Part shown: positions 51,528-60,361 of the stretch, piece after piece
How the letters are laid out: each line of letters opens with the position of its first letter
How positions within the stretch are numbered: the stretch's first letter is position 1
Origin: CANLBN01 sp965230205
GTDB lineage: Bacteria; Pseudomonadota; Gammaproteobacteria; Pseudomonadales; Cellvibrionaceae
Length of the DNA: 64,000 nucleotides
NCBI GenBank assembly: GCA_965230205.1
Contig: OZ245996.1
Location: 992,001-1,056,000 of the forward strand
Direction: 5' to 3'
Notes under the pieces: generated by a model
What the model was told of the DNA's origin: nothing
Seen by the model: only the letters and a program-made list of their open reading frames with translations
Databases searched by the model: none
Position numbers and translations under genes: made by a program

Positions 51528-51640
51528 ACTGGTTATACCAGTTATTATTTAAACACTTTTATTAAGTAACTGAATTTATTAGAAATTATATTATTTGACA
51601 AAACAAAGCAGGATGGGATTAAATAACTGGTATTACCACG
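51528..51640. promoter_or_regulatory. Two GlcC operator-like sites in the glcB-glcC intergenic region
   Basis: ACTGGTTATACCAGT at 51528-51542 and ACTGGTATTACCAC at 51626-51639 both fit TGGTnnnACCA, the core of FadR-subfamily operators. The first is a perfect palindrome. They are 98 bp apart, one near each divergent gene. This fits GlcC control of both glcB and itself. Binding is inference from consensus. Confidence 0.65.
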
Positions 51641-51694
51641 CGGACACTCACAGAATAACAACTTACTAATGAACCAGATGAACTGATAGTAACC

Positions 51695-52456
51695 ATGACC
51701 AATCAAGAAGTTGTCTCTACCCGCTCTACGACGATCTCTCGTCAACTCGAAGAACTTATTTTAGACGGCACTCTGCAACCCGGAGACAAAATTCCTTCTG
51801 AACGCCAATTATCTCAGCGACTCAGCGCTTCTCGCCCACTTATCCGCGAAGCACTAAAGGAGCTACGTGGCCGAGGCGTTATTAATACTCTTCATGGCAA
51901 AGGCTCATTTGTGACCGGCATGCTGGAAAACAAAAATAACGAAACACCGCTGTCTCGACTTTATCAGCAACACCCTCGGTTACTCTATGACCTTTTGGAA
52001 GTCAGGGAATTACTGGAGGGCGAAGCCGCATCATTAGCTGCAGAACGAGGCACTGAAAAAGATTTATACAAAATTACCAAGGCGTATCACGCCATGAGTA
52101 ACTTGCCCAAAAAAGAAAGAGATTTACTCAAAGCAGCGCACTTAGACCACGCCTTTCATCGGTCAATCTACGAGGCATCTCACAATCCGGTACTGGTTCA
52201 TACATTACAAAGCCTGATGCAATTAATGTTTAGCAGTGTGGTCGCTTCTGTGAGCAATCTTTATCATCGAGACAGCCAGAAACAACAAATTGATAAACAC
52301 CACTATAAAATCTACAACGCTATTATTGATCGCAAACCTGAATCTGCCAAAAGTGCTGCGGTCGAGCATACCCGTAACATCAGAGACCGTATGCTCGAAA
52401 TAGAGCGTCGAGAAGAACGCCTGAATAGAGCCAAGCTGTGGGATAAAGATATATAG
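51695..52456 (+). CDS. glcC: GntR/FadR-family regulator GlcC
   Basis: The 253-residue protein has a GntR helix-turn-helix (ISRQLEELILDGTLQPGDKIPSERQLSQRLSASRPLIREALKELRGRGVI) and an FCD effector domain (DLLEVRELLEGEAASLAAERG, LDHAFHRSIYEASHNPVLVHTLQSL) typical of GlcC/LldR/PdhR. GlcC activates the glycolate operon in response to glycolate. Divergent to glcB. The C-terminal tail (IERREERLNRAKLWDKDI) is charged. Confidence 0.92.
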   Translation: MTNQEVVSTRSTTISRQLEELILDGTLQPGDKIPSERQLSQRLSASRPLIREALKELRGRGVINTLHGKGSFVTGMLENKNNETPLSRLYQQHPRLLYDLLEVRELLEGEAASLAAERGTEKDLYKITKAYHAMSNLPKKERDLLKAAHLDHAFHRSIYEASHNPVLVHTLQSLMQLMFSSVVASVSNLYHRDSQKQQIDKHHYKIYNAIIDRKPESAKSAAVEHTRNIRDRMLEIERREERLNRAKLWDKDI

Positions 52457-52561
52457 GAACCTCTGATTAACAAGAGCAAAAAAGTGTTAAAGACGATATG
52501 CTTGCATTCTTAATAATTCTATAACAATTACATTCATTTAACCCAAACACTGCAATGGCCT

Positions 52562-53521
52562 ATGACAAAACACACTGGCTCCATTCACATTAATCAGCAA
52601 CTAAACACCGAAGCCTTGCCCGATATTTTGCAGCGGATCCATGAAGAGGTTACGTCTGCTTTTGGCCAAGGAAAAGTCGCTGACTATATTCCAGACTTAA
52701 AACATGTCGACCCCCGACAATTTGGTTTAGCCTTAAGAACGGTTAAAGGCGAAGAATTTACCATTGGCTCAGCCGATACCGCTTTTTCTATTCAAAGCAT
52801 TTCAAAACTCTTTACGTTAATGTTGGCCTTAGACATTGTTGGTGATGCCCTGTGGGAACGCGTTGGTCGAGAGCCTTCCGGCATGCGCTTCAACTCTCTG
52901 CTGTTATTAGACTCTGAAGGTGGCATACCAAGAAACCCTTTCATCAATGCAGGAGCGATCGTTGTTACTAACGTTATTGCAGCGAGAAGCTCATCACCTT
53001 CTCGGCGAATTGAAGAGTTTATTGCGTCACTCTCAGGCAATAAAAATAATCGTATTGACCAACGGGTAGCAGCGGGTGAAAAAGCAACGGGGTTCCGCAA
53101 TATTGCTATCGCTAATTTGCTTAAGGCAATGGGAAATATAGAAGCGGAGGTAGAGCAAACTCTCGATTGTTATTTTAAACAATGCGCCATGTCCATGAGT
53201 TGCCGCGACCTTGCCCGAGCAACAGAGTGCTTGGCTAATCGTGGGCGCTCGAGTTTTAAGTCCAGCTTTCATGCAGAGGCCATGGACAAACGCATTAACT
53301 CGTTAATGTTAACTTGCGGACTATACGATGCCGTTGGCAATTTTGCTTACAATGTTGGCTTGCCCGCAAAGAGTGGAGTTGGCGGTGGCATTGTTGCGAT
53401 TTCGCCGGGGCAATATACTGTTTCTGTATGGTCACCCGAATTAGACCACTATGGGAATTCCGTCTTAGGTCAGCTAGCCTTAGAAAAGCTCACAACCTAC
53501 ACACAAACATCCGTCTTTTAA
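52562..53521 (+). CDS. glsA: Glutaminase A
   Basis: The 319-residue protein is a serine-dependent glutaminase of the beta-lactamase fold: GKVADYIPDLKHVDPRQFGLAL, FSIQSISKLFTLMLAL with the SxxK pair, PRNPFINAGAIVVTN, GSFAYNVGLPAKSGVGGGIVAI-type region. It deamidates glutamine to glutamate. Length is like E. coli GlsA/YbaS (about 308-310). A DUF815 ATPase gene follows 94 bp downstream. Confidence 0.95.
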   Translation: MTKHTGSIHINQQLNTEALPDILQRIHEEVTSAFGQGKVADYIPDLKHVDPRQFGLALRTVKGEEFTIGSADTAFSIQSISKLFTLMLALDIVGDALWERVGREPSGMRFNSLLLLDSEGGIPRNPFINAGAIVVTNVIAARSSSPSRRIEEFIASLSGNKNNRIDQRVAAGEKATGFRNIAIANLLKAMGNIEAEVEQTLDCYFKQCAMSMSCRDLARATECLANRGRSSFKSSFHAEAMDKRINSLMLTCGLYDAVGNFAYNVGLPAKSGVGGGIVAISPGQYTVSVWSPELDHYGNSVLGQLALEKLTTYTQTSVF

Positions 53522-53615
53522 ACTCATCAAGAATAAACATTGCGCACAGAGAAAAAGAAAAATATGAGCAATAAAGTAATTCTAAAGATTATAAATATAT
53601 TCAACTGGAAATATT

Positions 53616-54386
53616 ATGTCTATTAACTGGAATGACACCTACGCTGCGATATGGCGACAACAAAAACAACGCTTACGCCCTGTTAATGCAATGGACCCCG
53701 TTTCACTGGATTCTTTAATCGGTATTGATCGGCAAAAAGATGAACTCATAAAAAACACTGAAAATTTCATCGCCGGAAAACCCCATAATAATGCTTTATT
53801 GTGGGGTGCAAGAGGGACAGGAAAATCGTCCCTTATCAAGGCAATCCTTAATGAATACAAAGGTCATAATTTACGCTTGATCGAGATTTTTAAAAATGAT
53901 CTGCACAATCTTCTTGATATCGTTGATGACATCAGGGACCTTCCCCAAAAATTCATCATCTATTGCGACGATTTTTCTTTTGAGGATAATGAAACCACCT
54001 ATATGGTATTAAAAACGATATTGGACGGCTCAATTGAATTGCCACCAGACAATATTATTTTGTATGCCACATCCAATCGCCGACATTTAATGCCGGAATA
54101 CATGAAAGACAACCTAGACTCTAAAGTTGTTAATGGCGAATTGCATTACTCGGATACAATAGAGGAAAAGATTTCGCTATCTGATCGCTTTGGGCTTTGG
54201 CTATCGTTTCACCCTAAAAATATAGAAGAATACATTAAGGTGATTGACAGCTATTTTCCAGAATATGATGGCGATAAAGAAGAACTCTATGAAGCCGCAA
54301 AGCTATTTGCGGCTTCACGAGCCTCCAAAAGCGGAAGAACGGCCAAGCAATTTTATAACTATTACTCCGCTCAAAGGGAAAAATAA
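53616..54386 (+). CDS. DUF815-family AAA ATPase
   Basis: The 256-residue protein has a AAA core: DSLIGIDRQKDELIKNTENFIAGKPHNNALLWGARGTGKSSLIKAIL with Walker A, FIIYCDDFSFEDNE as Walker B, and the sensor LYATSNRRHLMPEY. DUF815 proteins are widespread, of unknown function. A frame overlapping its 3' end continues into the next gene, but that gene starts later. The neighbours (glutaminase, MetY) give no functional hint. Confidence 0.92.
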   Translation: MSINWNDTYAAIWRQQKQRLRPVNAMDPVSLDSLIGIDRQKDELIKNTENFIAGKPHNNALLWGARGTGKSSLIKAILNEYKGHNLRLIEIFKNDLHNLLDIVDDIRDLPQKFIIYCDDFSFEDNETTYMVLKTILDGSIELPPDNIILYATSNRRHLMPEYMKDNLDSKVVNGELHYSDTIEEKISLSDRFGLWLSFHPKNIEEYIKVIDSYFPEYDGDKEELYEAAKLFAASRASKSGRTAKQFYNYYSAQREK

Positions 54387-54453
54387 TAAATCATTAAGCG
54401 ACACATTTACTTTTAATCATTTTATTCTAACCACAAAAAATAAAGGTAAGGTT

Positions 54454-55728
54454 ATGAAGCTAGAATCTCTTGCGTTACATCACGGCTATACATCTGAACC
54501 CACTACAAAAGCGGCAGCAGTACCTATCTATCAGACAACCTCTTACACCTTTGACAATACTCAGCATGGCGCTGACTTATTTGACCTTAAAGTACCGGGG
54601 AATATTTATACTCGAATAATGAACCCGACTAACGATGTATTAGAACAACGCTTGGCAGCAATGGAAGGTGGTATTGCAGCACTTGCCGTTGCATCGGGAA
54701 TGGCAGCTATTACTTATTCCATTCAATGCATTTGTGATGTCGGCTCAAATATTGTGAGCACTAGCCAACTCTATGGTGGAACCTATAATTTATTTGCACA
54801 CACCCTCCCCAAACAAGGGATAGAGGTTCGCATGGTGACAGCAGATGATTTCGAAGGGTTTGAAAAAGCCATTGATAGCAATACGCGTGCGATATTTTGC
54901 GAATCTATCGGCAACCCTGCGGGAAACATTGTCGATCTTGAAAAGCTATCAGCCATTGCCAAAAAACATGGCGTACCGCTGATTGTCGATAATACCGTCG
55001 CAACGCCTTATTTATGTCGCCCGTTTGAGTTAGGTGCTGATATTGTTATCCATTCACTAACAAAATATATTGGCGGTCATGGCAACTCTATTGGCGGCAT
55101 GATTATCGATTCAGGGAAATTTGACTGGGTCGCAAATAAAGACCGATTCCCCATGCTAAACCAACCAGACCCCTCTTATCATGGTGTGGTCTATACGGAA
55201 GCATTGGGGCCCGCGGCTTATATTGGTCGTTGTCGTGTTGTTCCCTTGCGAAGCACTGGTGCAGCCTTATCACCACAAAATACATTTTTGATTTTACAGG
55301 GCCTGGAAACCTTAGGGCTTCGAATGGAAAGACACTGCAGTAACGCTGAAAAGCTAGCAGATTACCTGAACAATCATGAGAAGGTTAGCTGGGTTAATTA
55401 TGCCGCCTTGCCCGATAGCCCTTATCAGGCCACATGCCAGAAAATTACTGGAGGCAAAGCCTCAGGAATACTGAGTTTTGGCATTGCAGGAGGGGCTGAA
55501 GCTGGAGCACAATTCATTGACGCATTACAAATGATTCTTCGCTTAGTCAATATTGGTGATGCGAAATCACTGGCATGCCATCCTGCGTCTACCACTCACA
55601 GACAATTGAACGATGAAGAGCTAGCTGCAGCTGGCGCGAGTAAAGATCTTATTCGTATTTCAGTCGGCATTGAAAATATCGACGATATTATTGCTGATGT
55701 TAGCCAAGCTTTAGATGCTGTATCGTAA
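54454..55728 (+). CDS. metY: O-acetylhomoserine (thiol)-lyase MetY-like
   Basis: The 424-residue protein is a PLP Cys/Met metabolism enzyme: MKLESLALHHGYTSEPTTKAAAVPIYQTTSY, IYTRIMNPTNDVLEQRLAAMEGG, STSQLYGGTYNLF, CESIGNPAGNIVD, ADIVIHSLTKYIGGHGNSIGG with the PLP lysine, RLVNIGDAKSLACHPASTTH. It makes homocysteine from O-acetylhomoserine and sulfide. The ATG at 54454 has TAAAGGTAAG upstream; the open frame from 54244 overlaps DUF815 and is not the true start. It precedes a CDO-like cupin. Confidence 0.93.
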   Translation: MKLESLALHHGYTSEPTTKAAAVPIYQTTSYTFDNTQHGADLFDLKVPGNIYTRIMNPTNDVLEQRLAAMEGGIAALAVASGMAAITYSIQCICDVGSNIVSTSQLYGGTYNLFAHTLPKQGIEVRMVTADDFEGFEKAIDSNTRAIFCESIGNPAGNIVDLEKLSAIAKKHGVPLIVDNTVATPYLCRPFELGADIVIHSLTKYIGGHGNSIGGMIIDSGKFDWVANKDRFPMLNQPDPSYHGVVYTEALGPAAYIGRCRVVPLRSTGAALSPQNTFLILQGLETLGLRMERHCSNAEKLADYLNNHEKVSWVNYAALPDSPYQATCQKITGGKASGILSFGIAGGAEAGAQFIDALQMILRLVNIGDAKSLACHPASTTHRQLNDEELAAAGASKDLIRISVGIENIDDIIADVSQALDAVS

Positions 55729-55768
55729 ATATTTTTTAGCGAAGAATGATAAACAAACGGAGAATACT

Positions 55769-56311
55769 ATGTTCGACAAAGATTCATTTATCGAAAAATG
55801 CAAAGAGCTTGCTTCGTTGGAAGATGGCCACAAAAAAATTAAAGAACTACTTGAATCATCGATAACAGATACCACGCAAATAATAGATCAGTTAGGGAAA
55901 CCAAGTTCTGCTGGCTTTGAGATACTCTATCATTCAGATGAACTGACTATTATTAATTTTGTATGGGCACCAGGAATGGAACTTCATGCTCACAACCACA
56001 ACATCTGGGCAGTTATTGGTATTTATAGTGGTGCCGAAGAAAATACATTTTATGTAAGAAAAGACGACACTATTGTTAAGCAGAATGTTAAAAATTTAAG
56101 TATCGGTGATGTCACCATGTTAGGGGAAAACGTTATTCATTCTGTCAGAAATACAACTAATGATTTTACAGGCGGAATACACATTTATGGCGGGGACTTT
56201 GTTGATATTGAAAGAAGTGAATGGGATATGGAAAATTTTCAGGAGTCTCCTTATGATATGGAACACACCCGCCAGGTTTTTGCAGAAGCCAACAAAAAAC
56301 TAGCACTGTAA
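55769..56311 (+). CDS. Cysteine dioxygenase-like cupin protein
   Basis: The 180-residue protein is a cupin: LTIINFVWAPGMELHAHNHNIWAVIGIYSGAEENTFYVRKDD with an HxH metal pair, and VTMLGENVIHSVRNTTNDFTGGIHIYGGDF with the second histidine. It resembles cysteine dioxygenase/thiol dioxygenases, which oxidise a thiol carbon's SH to sulfinate. The start at 55769 follows CGGAGAAT. It starts 40 bp after metY, so sulfur-compound metabolism is a plausible context. Confidence 0.75.
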   Translation: MFDKDSFIEKCKELASLEDGHKKIKELLESSITDTTQIIDQLGKPSSAGFEILYHSDELTIINFVWAPGMELHAHNHNIWAVIGIYSGAEENTFYVRKDDTIVKQNVKNLSIGDVTMLGENVIHSVRNTTNDFTGGIHIYGGDFVDIERSEWDMENFQESPYDMEHTRQVFAEANKKLAL

Positions 56312-56337
56312 TTGAATATAAAAGCTAATCTTTTGGA

Positions 56338-56376
56338 AACCAAGAATTATAAAGTTATTTTTTATAATTCTTGGTT
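56338..56376. terminator. 16-bp perfect stem-loop after the CDO-like gene
   Basis: AACCAAGAATTATAAA (56338-56353) and TTTATAATTCTTGGTT (56361-56376) with a 7-nt loop. It lies about 26 bp after the cupin stop, before the convergent DUF2147 gene. T-rich stretches are inside the stem. Confidence 0.75.
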
Positions 56377-56444
56377 GTGCAATGATTTAAAATCTTCCTC
56401 GCTTAAATTATCCCAGCTTAAAAACACTCACTATACAGCAGCAA

Positions 56445-56921
56445 CTAATTAACCACTCTTTCCCATACTTGTGTTCGCCCTAATAGGGGAGTACCAATAT
56501 AACCGCGCACCTTCAACTCACTACCACTTTCTTGCAGACTAAGCTTTACTTTGTATTCTTTTCCTTTTTTAGGATCCAGTATTTTTCCACCGCCCCAAGA
56601 GGCCCCATCGTCATTGGGTGTAACACCCCACAAAATAACCATGCCAGTAATTGGTTGGTTCGCTTTATCTCCTTTACATTTATCACACAAAGGATTTGGC
56701 TTACTTGGATTAAGCAGCTCTACCACTTTCCCTTCAAATCCACCATTCACCTCATAAATTTCTATGATACTTTTTGGTTTTCCTGTTTTGTCATCAATCG
56801 AGCGCCATTTCCCGATAGGCGAGTCACTGGCTAATGCGAGGTTAGATAAAAGTAAGAATACACTCAACAACATCATTAAAGCCGCACGGAAAAATTGTTG
56901 AGTCATACCATAGTTTTTCAT
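56445..56921 (-). CDS. DUF2147 domain-containing secreted protein
   Basis: The 158-residue protein begins with a signal peptide (residues 11-31, LSVFLLLSNLALA then SDSP). The rest is DUF2147: SPIGKWRSIDDKTGKPKSIIEIYEVNGGFEGKVVEL, CDKCKGDKANQPITGMVILWG, and YIGTPLLGRTQVWERV. It has a CxxC motif. Function unknown; the family is common in gram-negative periplasms. Confidence 0.92.
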   Translation of the reverse strand: MKNYGMTQQFFRAALMMLLSVFLLLSNLALASDSPIGKWRSIDDKTGKPKSIIEIYEVNGGFEGKVVELLNPSKPNPLCDKCKGDKANQPITGMVILWGVTPNDDGASWGGGKILDPKKGKEYKVKLSLQESGSELKVRGYIGTPLLGRTQVWERVVN

Positions 56922-56957
56922 AATTTACTCCAATATCATTATTATTAGTTTATCGAG

Positions 56958-57992
56958 TCATTTGGCAGGTCTATATTCAAATGTGGCCCTGACTATACCA
57001 TGATCAGATGTTCCATTCTCTTTATGGTTCGATTTATTTAAATGGTCATTAAATAAATCCATACATTTAAAGGCCCATAATCGCTTCTTTGAGTTATCGT
57101 AAAATTCCTGAGACACAAGAATATGGTCTAAAGATTCATGGACATTTTGATAAATATGCGTGTAATACACATCTCTTAGCGCACGATACTCTTGCAGAGT
57201 CCCTACGGTGTAAAGAGCTGTATCACTACCACCTTTACTTAAACCACTTAACAGATAATTAGGCTGAGCCGTAATCACATTTAAGGTATTGCTATGCTGG
57301 CCATCGTTCAAGTCACCTAGCACAACCACAGGATTTTCATTACCCTTCATTTCTTCCGTCAATATCATACGTAAAGCGGTTGCCTCCGCTGTACGTCGAA
57401 TAGTTGAGATGGCCGAGCCTAATGTTGCCTGATGCTTAGAGTAGTAAGATGGCTGATCTTTATACCATGGCTCACGAAAAACTTTGGTAGGCGCTTTGGA
57501 TTTTAAATGGGCCACATAAACCGATATGACCTTTCCATTTGATCGAGGCTTTACGTGAAAATGCAACAAGGGGCGAGAAAACTTATCAATTGCAACGGAG
57601 ATACCCGATGTCTGAGCATCATCACCGCCACTGGCTAGCTTAAATTTTTCTGGGAATTCCGTAATCCATTCAGGCTCACCGATCAATATTTCTTTATTGA
57701 CAGCGGCTGCACAGGTTATAGATTGACCTGCGTGGCCATTGGGAATGAGCAGTGTATATTGTGATTTTAATTTAGATTTTTTAAAGACATCTTGTAACGC
57801 TTTTTTATGCCAAAGCTCTTGGAAACCAATAACATCAGCATTAACTGTTTTTATTATATCGCTGGTCCACTCTATTTTTTTATCGTAGGCTTCTTGGGTC
57901 CAACCATCACTATCGGTATAAATTCTTAAACCCGGTAAATTTAAATTATATAAATTACACGATGAAAAAGTTACTGTCGTACGCCGTGCCAT
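56958..57992 (-). CDS. Endonuclease/exonuclease/phosphatase-family protein
   Basis: The 344-residue protein has the EEP fold: TFSSCNLYNLN, VNADVIGFQELWHKKAL with the metal-ligand glutamate, VVVLGDLNDGQHSNTL, LDHILVSQEF and NGTSDHGIVRATF with the catalytic Asp-His. No signal peptide is seen, so it may be cytoplasmic. Its substrate (nucleic acid, phospholipid or other phosphoester) is not known. Confidence 0.88.
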   Translation of the reverse strand: MARRTTVTFSSCNLYNLNLPGLRIYTDSDGWTQEAYDKKIEWTSDIIKTVNADVIGFQELWHKKALQDVFKKSKLKSQYTLLIPNGHAGQSITCAAAVNKEILIGEPEWITEFPEKFKLASGGDDAQTSGISVAIDKFSRPLLHFHVKPRSNGKVISVYVAHLKSKAPTKVFREPWYKDQPSYYSKHQATLGSAISTIRRTAEATALRMILTEEMKGNENPVVVLGDLNDGQHSNTLNVITAQPNYLLSGLSKGGSDTALYTVGTLQEYRALRDVYYTHIYQNVHESLDHILVSQEFYDNSKKRLWAFKCMDLFNDHLNKSNHKENGTSDHGIVRATFEYRPAK

Positions 57993-58095
57993 ATCGCTTT
58001 CCTTTTAAGTGCTTTAATAAAGTGCTTCTTAAAATTTACGCCATACTGCTCTTATGTAGTTAAACCCTATACAATAAATAATACCAAAACATTAA

Positions 58096-58126
58096 AACAA
58101 AAAGTCTGCTTAATAATAAGCAGACT
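58096..58126 (-). terminator. Terminator overlapping the fghA stop codon
   Basis: AGTCTGCTTA (58103-58112) and TAAGCAGACT (58117-58126), with loop ATAA, are followed on the minus strand by TTTTTGTTTT. The last codons and stop of fghA lie within the stem. Confidence 0.85.
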
Positions 58127-58964
58127 TGCCTTCACCTCTTAAGGCTTTATCATGATACCTTAAATGGTCTTCAATAAAGCTAGCAATGAAAAAGTAACTG
58201 TGATCATAGCCTGAGTGCATGCGCAAGGTCAGCGGATAGTTTGCTTTTTCACAGGCCGCTTGCATTGCTTCAGGCTTGAGCTGTTCTTTTAGGAATTCGT
58301 CATCTTCGCCTTGATCAAGCAATATCGGCAATTTTTCTTCCGCTACCTCTATCAATAAAGCAGCATCATATTGAGACCATGTGCTTTTATCTTCACCCAA
58401 GTAGCGAGTAAAAACATTTTGTCCCCAAGCACAATCTGTTGGATGGCAAATAGGAGAAAAGGCGGAAACAGAAGCATATTTTTCAGGGTTTTTAAGTGCG
58501 ATAGTTATCGCGCCATGCCCACCCATAGAATGCCCACTAATACTGCATTTATCGGTAACAGGAAAGTTATCTTGAATCGCTTTTGGCAGCTCATCAACAA
58601 CATAGTCGTACATGTTGTAATGGTCACTCCATGGCTTTTGCGTTGCATTCAGATAAAAACCTGCGCCAGAACCGAAGTCATAACTATCATGCTCGCCAGG
58701 CAAATCTGTGCCTCGTGGGCTCGTATCAGGACAAACGATAGCAATACCTAATTCAGCTGCCACTCTTTGCGCCCCCGCTTTCTGCATGAAATTCTCATCC
58801 GTACAGGTTAAACCTGACAACCAATACAACACAGGCACAGATTGTTTTGCTGCTTGCGGCGGCAAATAAATCGCAAAAATCATCTCACAATTTAAACAAT
58901 CTGAATGATGTTGGTAACGCTTCATCCAGCCATCGAAAGACTTGTTTTCAGATATTAGCTTCAT
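58110..58964 (-). CDS. fghA: S-formylglutathione hydrolase
   Basis: The 284-residue protein is a carboxylesterase-type hydrolase: MIFAIYLPPQAAKQSVPVLYWLSGLTCTDENFMQKAGAQR, GEHDSYDFGSGAGFYLNATQKPW, SGHSMGGHGAITIALKNP with the nucleophile, LDQGEDDEFL and SGYDHSYFFIASFI with the histidine. It releases formate and glutathione, completing formaldehyde detoxification after the dehydrogenase encoded upstream. A 101-bp gap separates the two genes. Confidence 0.95.
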   Translation of the reverse strand: MKLISENKSFDGWMKRYQHHSDCLNCEMIFAIYLPPQAAKQSVPVLYWLSGLTCTDENFMQKAGAQRVAAELGIAIVCPDTSPRGTDLPGEHDSYDFGSGAGFYLNATQKPWSDHYNMYDYVVDELPKAIQDNFPVTDKCSISGHSMGGHGAITIALKNPEKYASVSAFSPICHPTDCAWGQNVFTRYLGEDKSTWSQYDAALLIEVAEEKLPILLDQGEDDEFLKEQLKPEAMQAACEKANYPLTLRMHSGYDHSYFFIASFIEDHLRYHDKALRGEGKSAYY

Positions 58965-59065
58965 AGTATTTACGCTTATATATTGATATTAAAAAGGTAA
59001 GATGCGTAATAATACGCCTCTTACCACTTACTGGTGTAACTTATCGGAAAAATGACTTTATCGCA

Positions 59066-60178
59066 CTAATAAATCACGACAGAGCGGATACTTTCGCCTC
59101 CATGCATCAAGTCGAACGCTTTATTAATGTCGTCCAGCCCCATGGTGTGAGTAACCATTGGATCGATTTTAATTTCACCTTGCATGTATTGATCAACATA
59201 GCCAGGTAGTTGTGAACGACCTTTAACGCCACCAAACGCTGTTCCTTTCCATACACGCCCAGTCACCAGTTGAAATGGTCGAGTAGAAATTTCCTGGCCA
59301 GCTCCAGCAACACCGATGATAATAGATTCTCCCCATCCCTTATGGCAGCACTCTAATGCTGAACGCATCAAGTTAACATTACCAATACATTCGAAAGAGT
59401 AATCAACACCACCGTCAGTGATGTCAACAATGACCTCCTGAATGGGCTTATCGTAGTTTTTAGGGTTGATAAAATCTGTGGCGCCTAACATCTTAGCCAT
59501 CTCAAATTTGTCGTCATTGATATCGATGCAGTATATGCGCTCAGCTTTTGCCATCACCGCACCTTGTACAACACTTAAGCCAATACCGCCCAAACCGAAT
59601 ACTGCGACACTTGAGCCGGGCTCAACCTTGGCCGTATTCAGCACCGCACCAATACCTGTTGTGATCCCGCAACCCAATAGGCAGACCTTATCTAATGGGG
59701 CAGCTTTATTGATTTTAGCTACAGCAATTTCAGGGACAACGGTATACTCAGAAAAGGTAGAAGTACCCATATAGTGAAAGATTTTCTTTCCACTTTTAGA
59801 AAAGCGAGAAGAGCCATCTGGCATTAACCCCTGGCCTTGAGTGACTCGGATCGCTTGGCAAAGGTTGGTTTTGCCAGACTTACAGAACCTACATTCACCG
59901 CATTCCGGTGTATATAAAGGGATAACATGGTCACCGACAGCAAGTGAGGTCACACCCTCACCCACCTCCTCGACAATAGCGCCACCTTCGTGACCTAAAA
60001 CAGCAGGAAATAGCCCTTCCGGATCGTCACCCGACAAGGTATAAGCGTCAGTATGGCAGACTCCCGTTGCAACAACTCGCAATAGGACTTCTCCCGCTTG
60101 TGGGCCTTCAAGATCTATTTCTTCGATACTTAAGGGTTGCCCTGCCTCCCAAGCTACAGCAGCACGTGTTTTCATCAT
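59066..60178 (-). CDS. frmA: S-(hydroxymethyl)glutathione dehydrogenase (class III alcohol dehydrogenase)
   Basis: The 370-residue zinc enzyme reads KTRAAVAWEAGQPLSIEEIDL, VVATGVCHTDAYTLSGDDPEGLFPAVLGHEGGAIVEEVG with the catalytic zinc ligands, CGECRFCKSGKTNLC for structural zinc, and the GLGGIGLSVVQGA NAD fold. It oxidises S-hydroxymethylglutathione to S-formylglutathione. Two adjacent ATGs (60178, 60175) are possible; GAGGAAT is a good site for both. No FrmR-like gene is adjacent. Confidence 0.96.
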   Translation of the reverse strand: MMKTRAAVAWEAGQPLSIEEIDLEGPQAGEVLLRVVATGVCHTDAYTLSGDDPEGLFPAVLGHEGGAIVEEVGEGVTSLAVGDHVIPLYTPECGECRFCKSGKTNLCQAIRVTQGQGLMPDGSSRFSKSGKKIFHYMGTSTFSEYTVVPEIAVAKINKAAPLDKVCLLGCGITTGIGAVLNTAKVEPGSSVAVFGLGGIGLSVVQGAVMAKAERIYCIDINDDKFEMAKMLGATDFINPKNYDKPIQEVIVDITDGGVDYSFECIGNVNLMRSALECCHKGWGESIIIGVAGAGQEISTRPFQLVTGRVWKGTAFGGVKGRSQLPGYVDQYMQGEIKIDPMVTHTMGLDDINKAFDLMHGGESIRSVVIY

Positions 60179-60361
60179 TATTCCTCATAAGCATTTATTA
60201 GAATTTTGGTTTAGTGTAACAACTTTGCTTCTCCCCTGCACAGCCCTTAAAAGCAAGCATTTCAAAGGAATCAGCGAGGGCCGCAGTGAACTCCCTGGCG
60301 GGCATTGTGTCAATATGAAGATATATTCATAAGATATGAACACCCAGCAGAGCCACTTTCT

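Noticed and set aside
54244..54453. Longer N-terminus for the MetY-like gene
   Set aside because: It overlaps the DUF815 gene in another frame and lacks family similarity; the ATG at 54454 has a good ribosome binding site.
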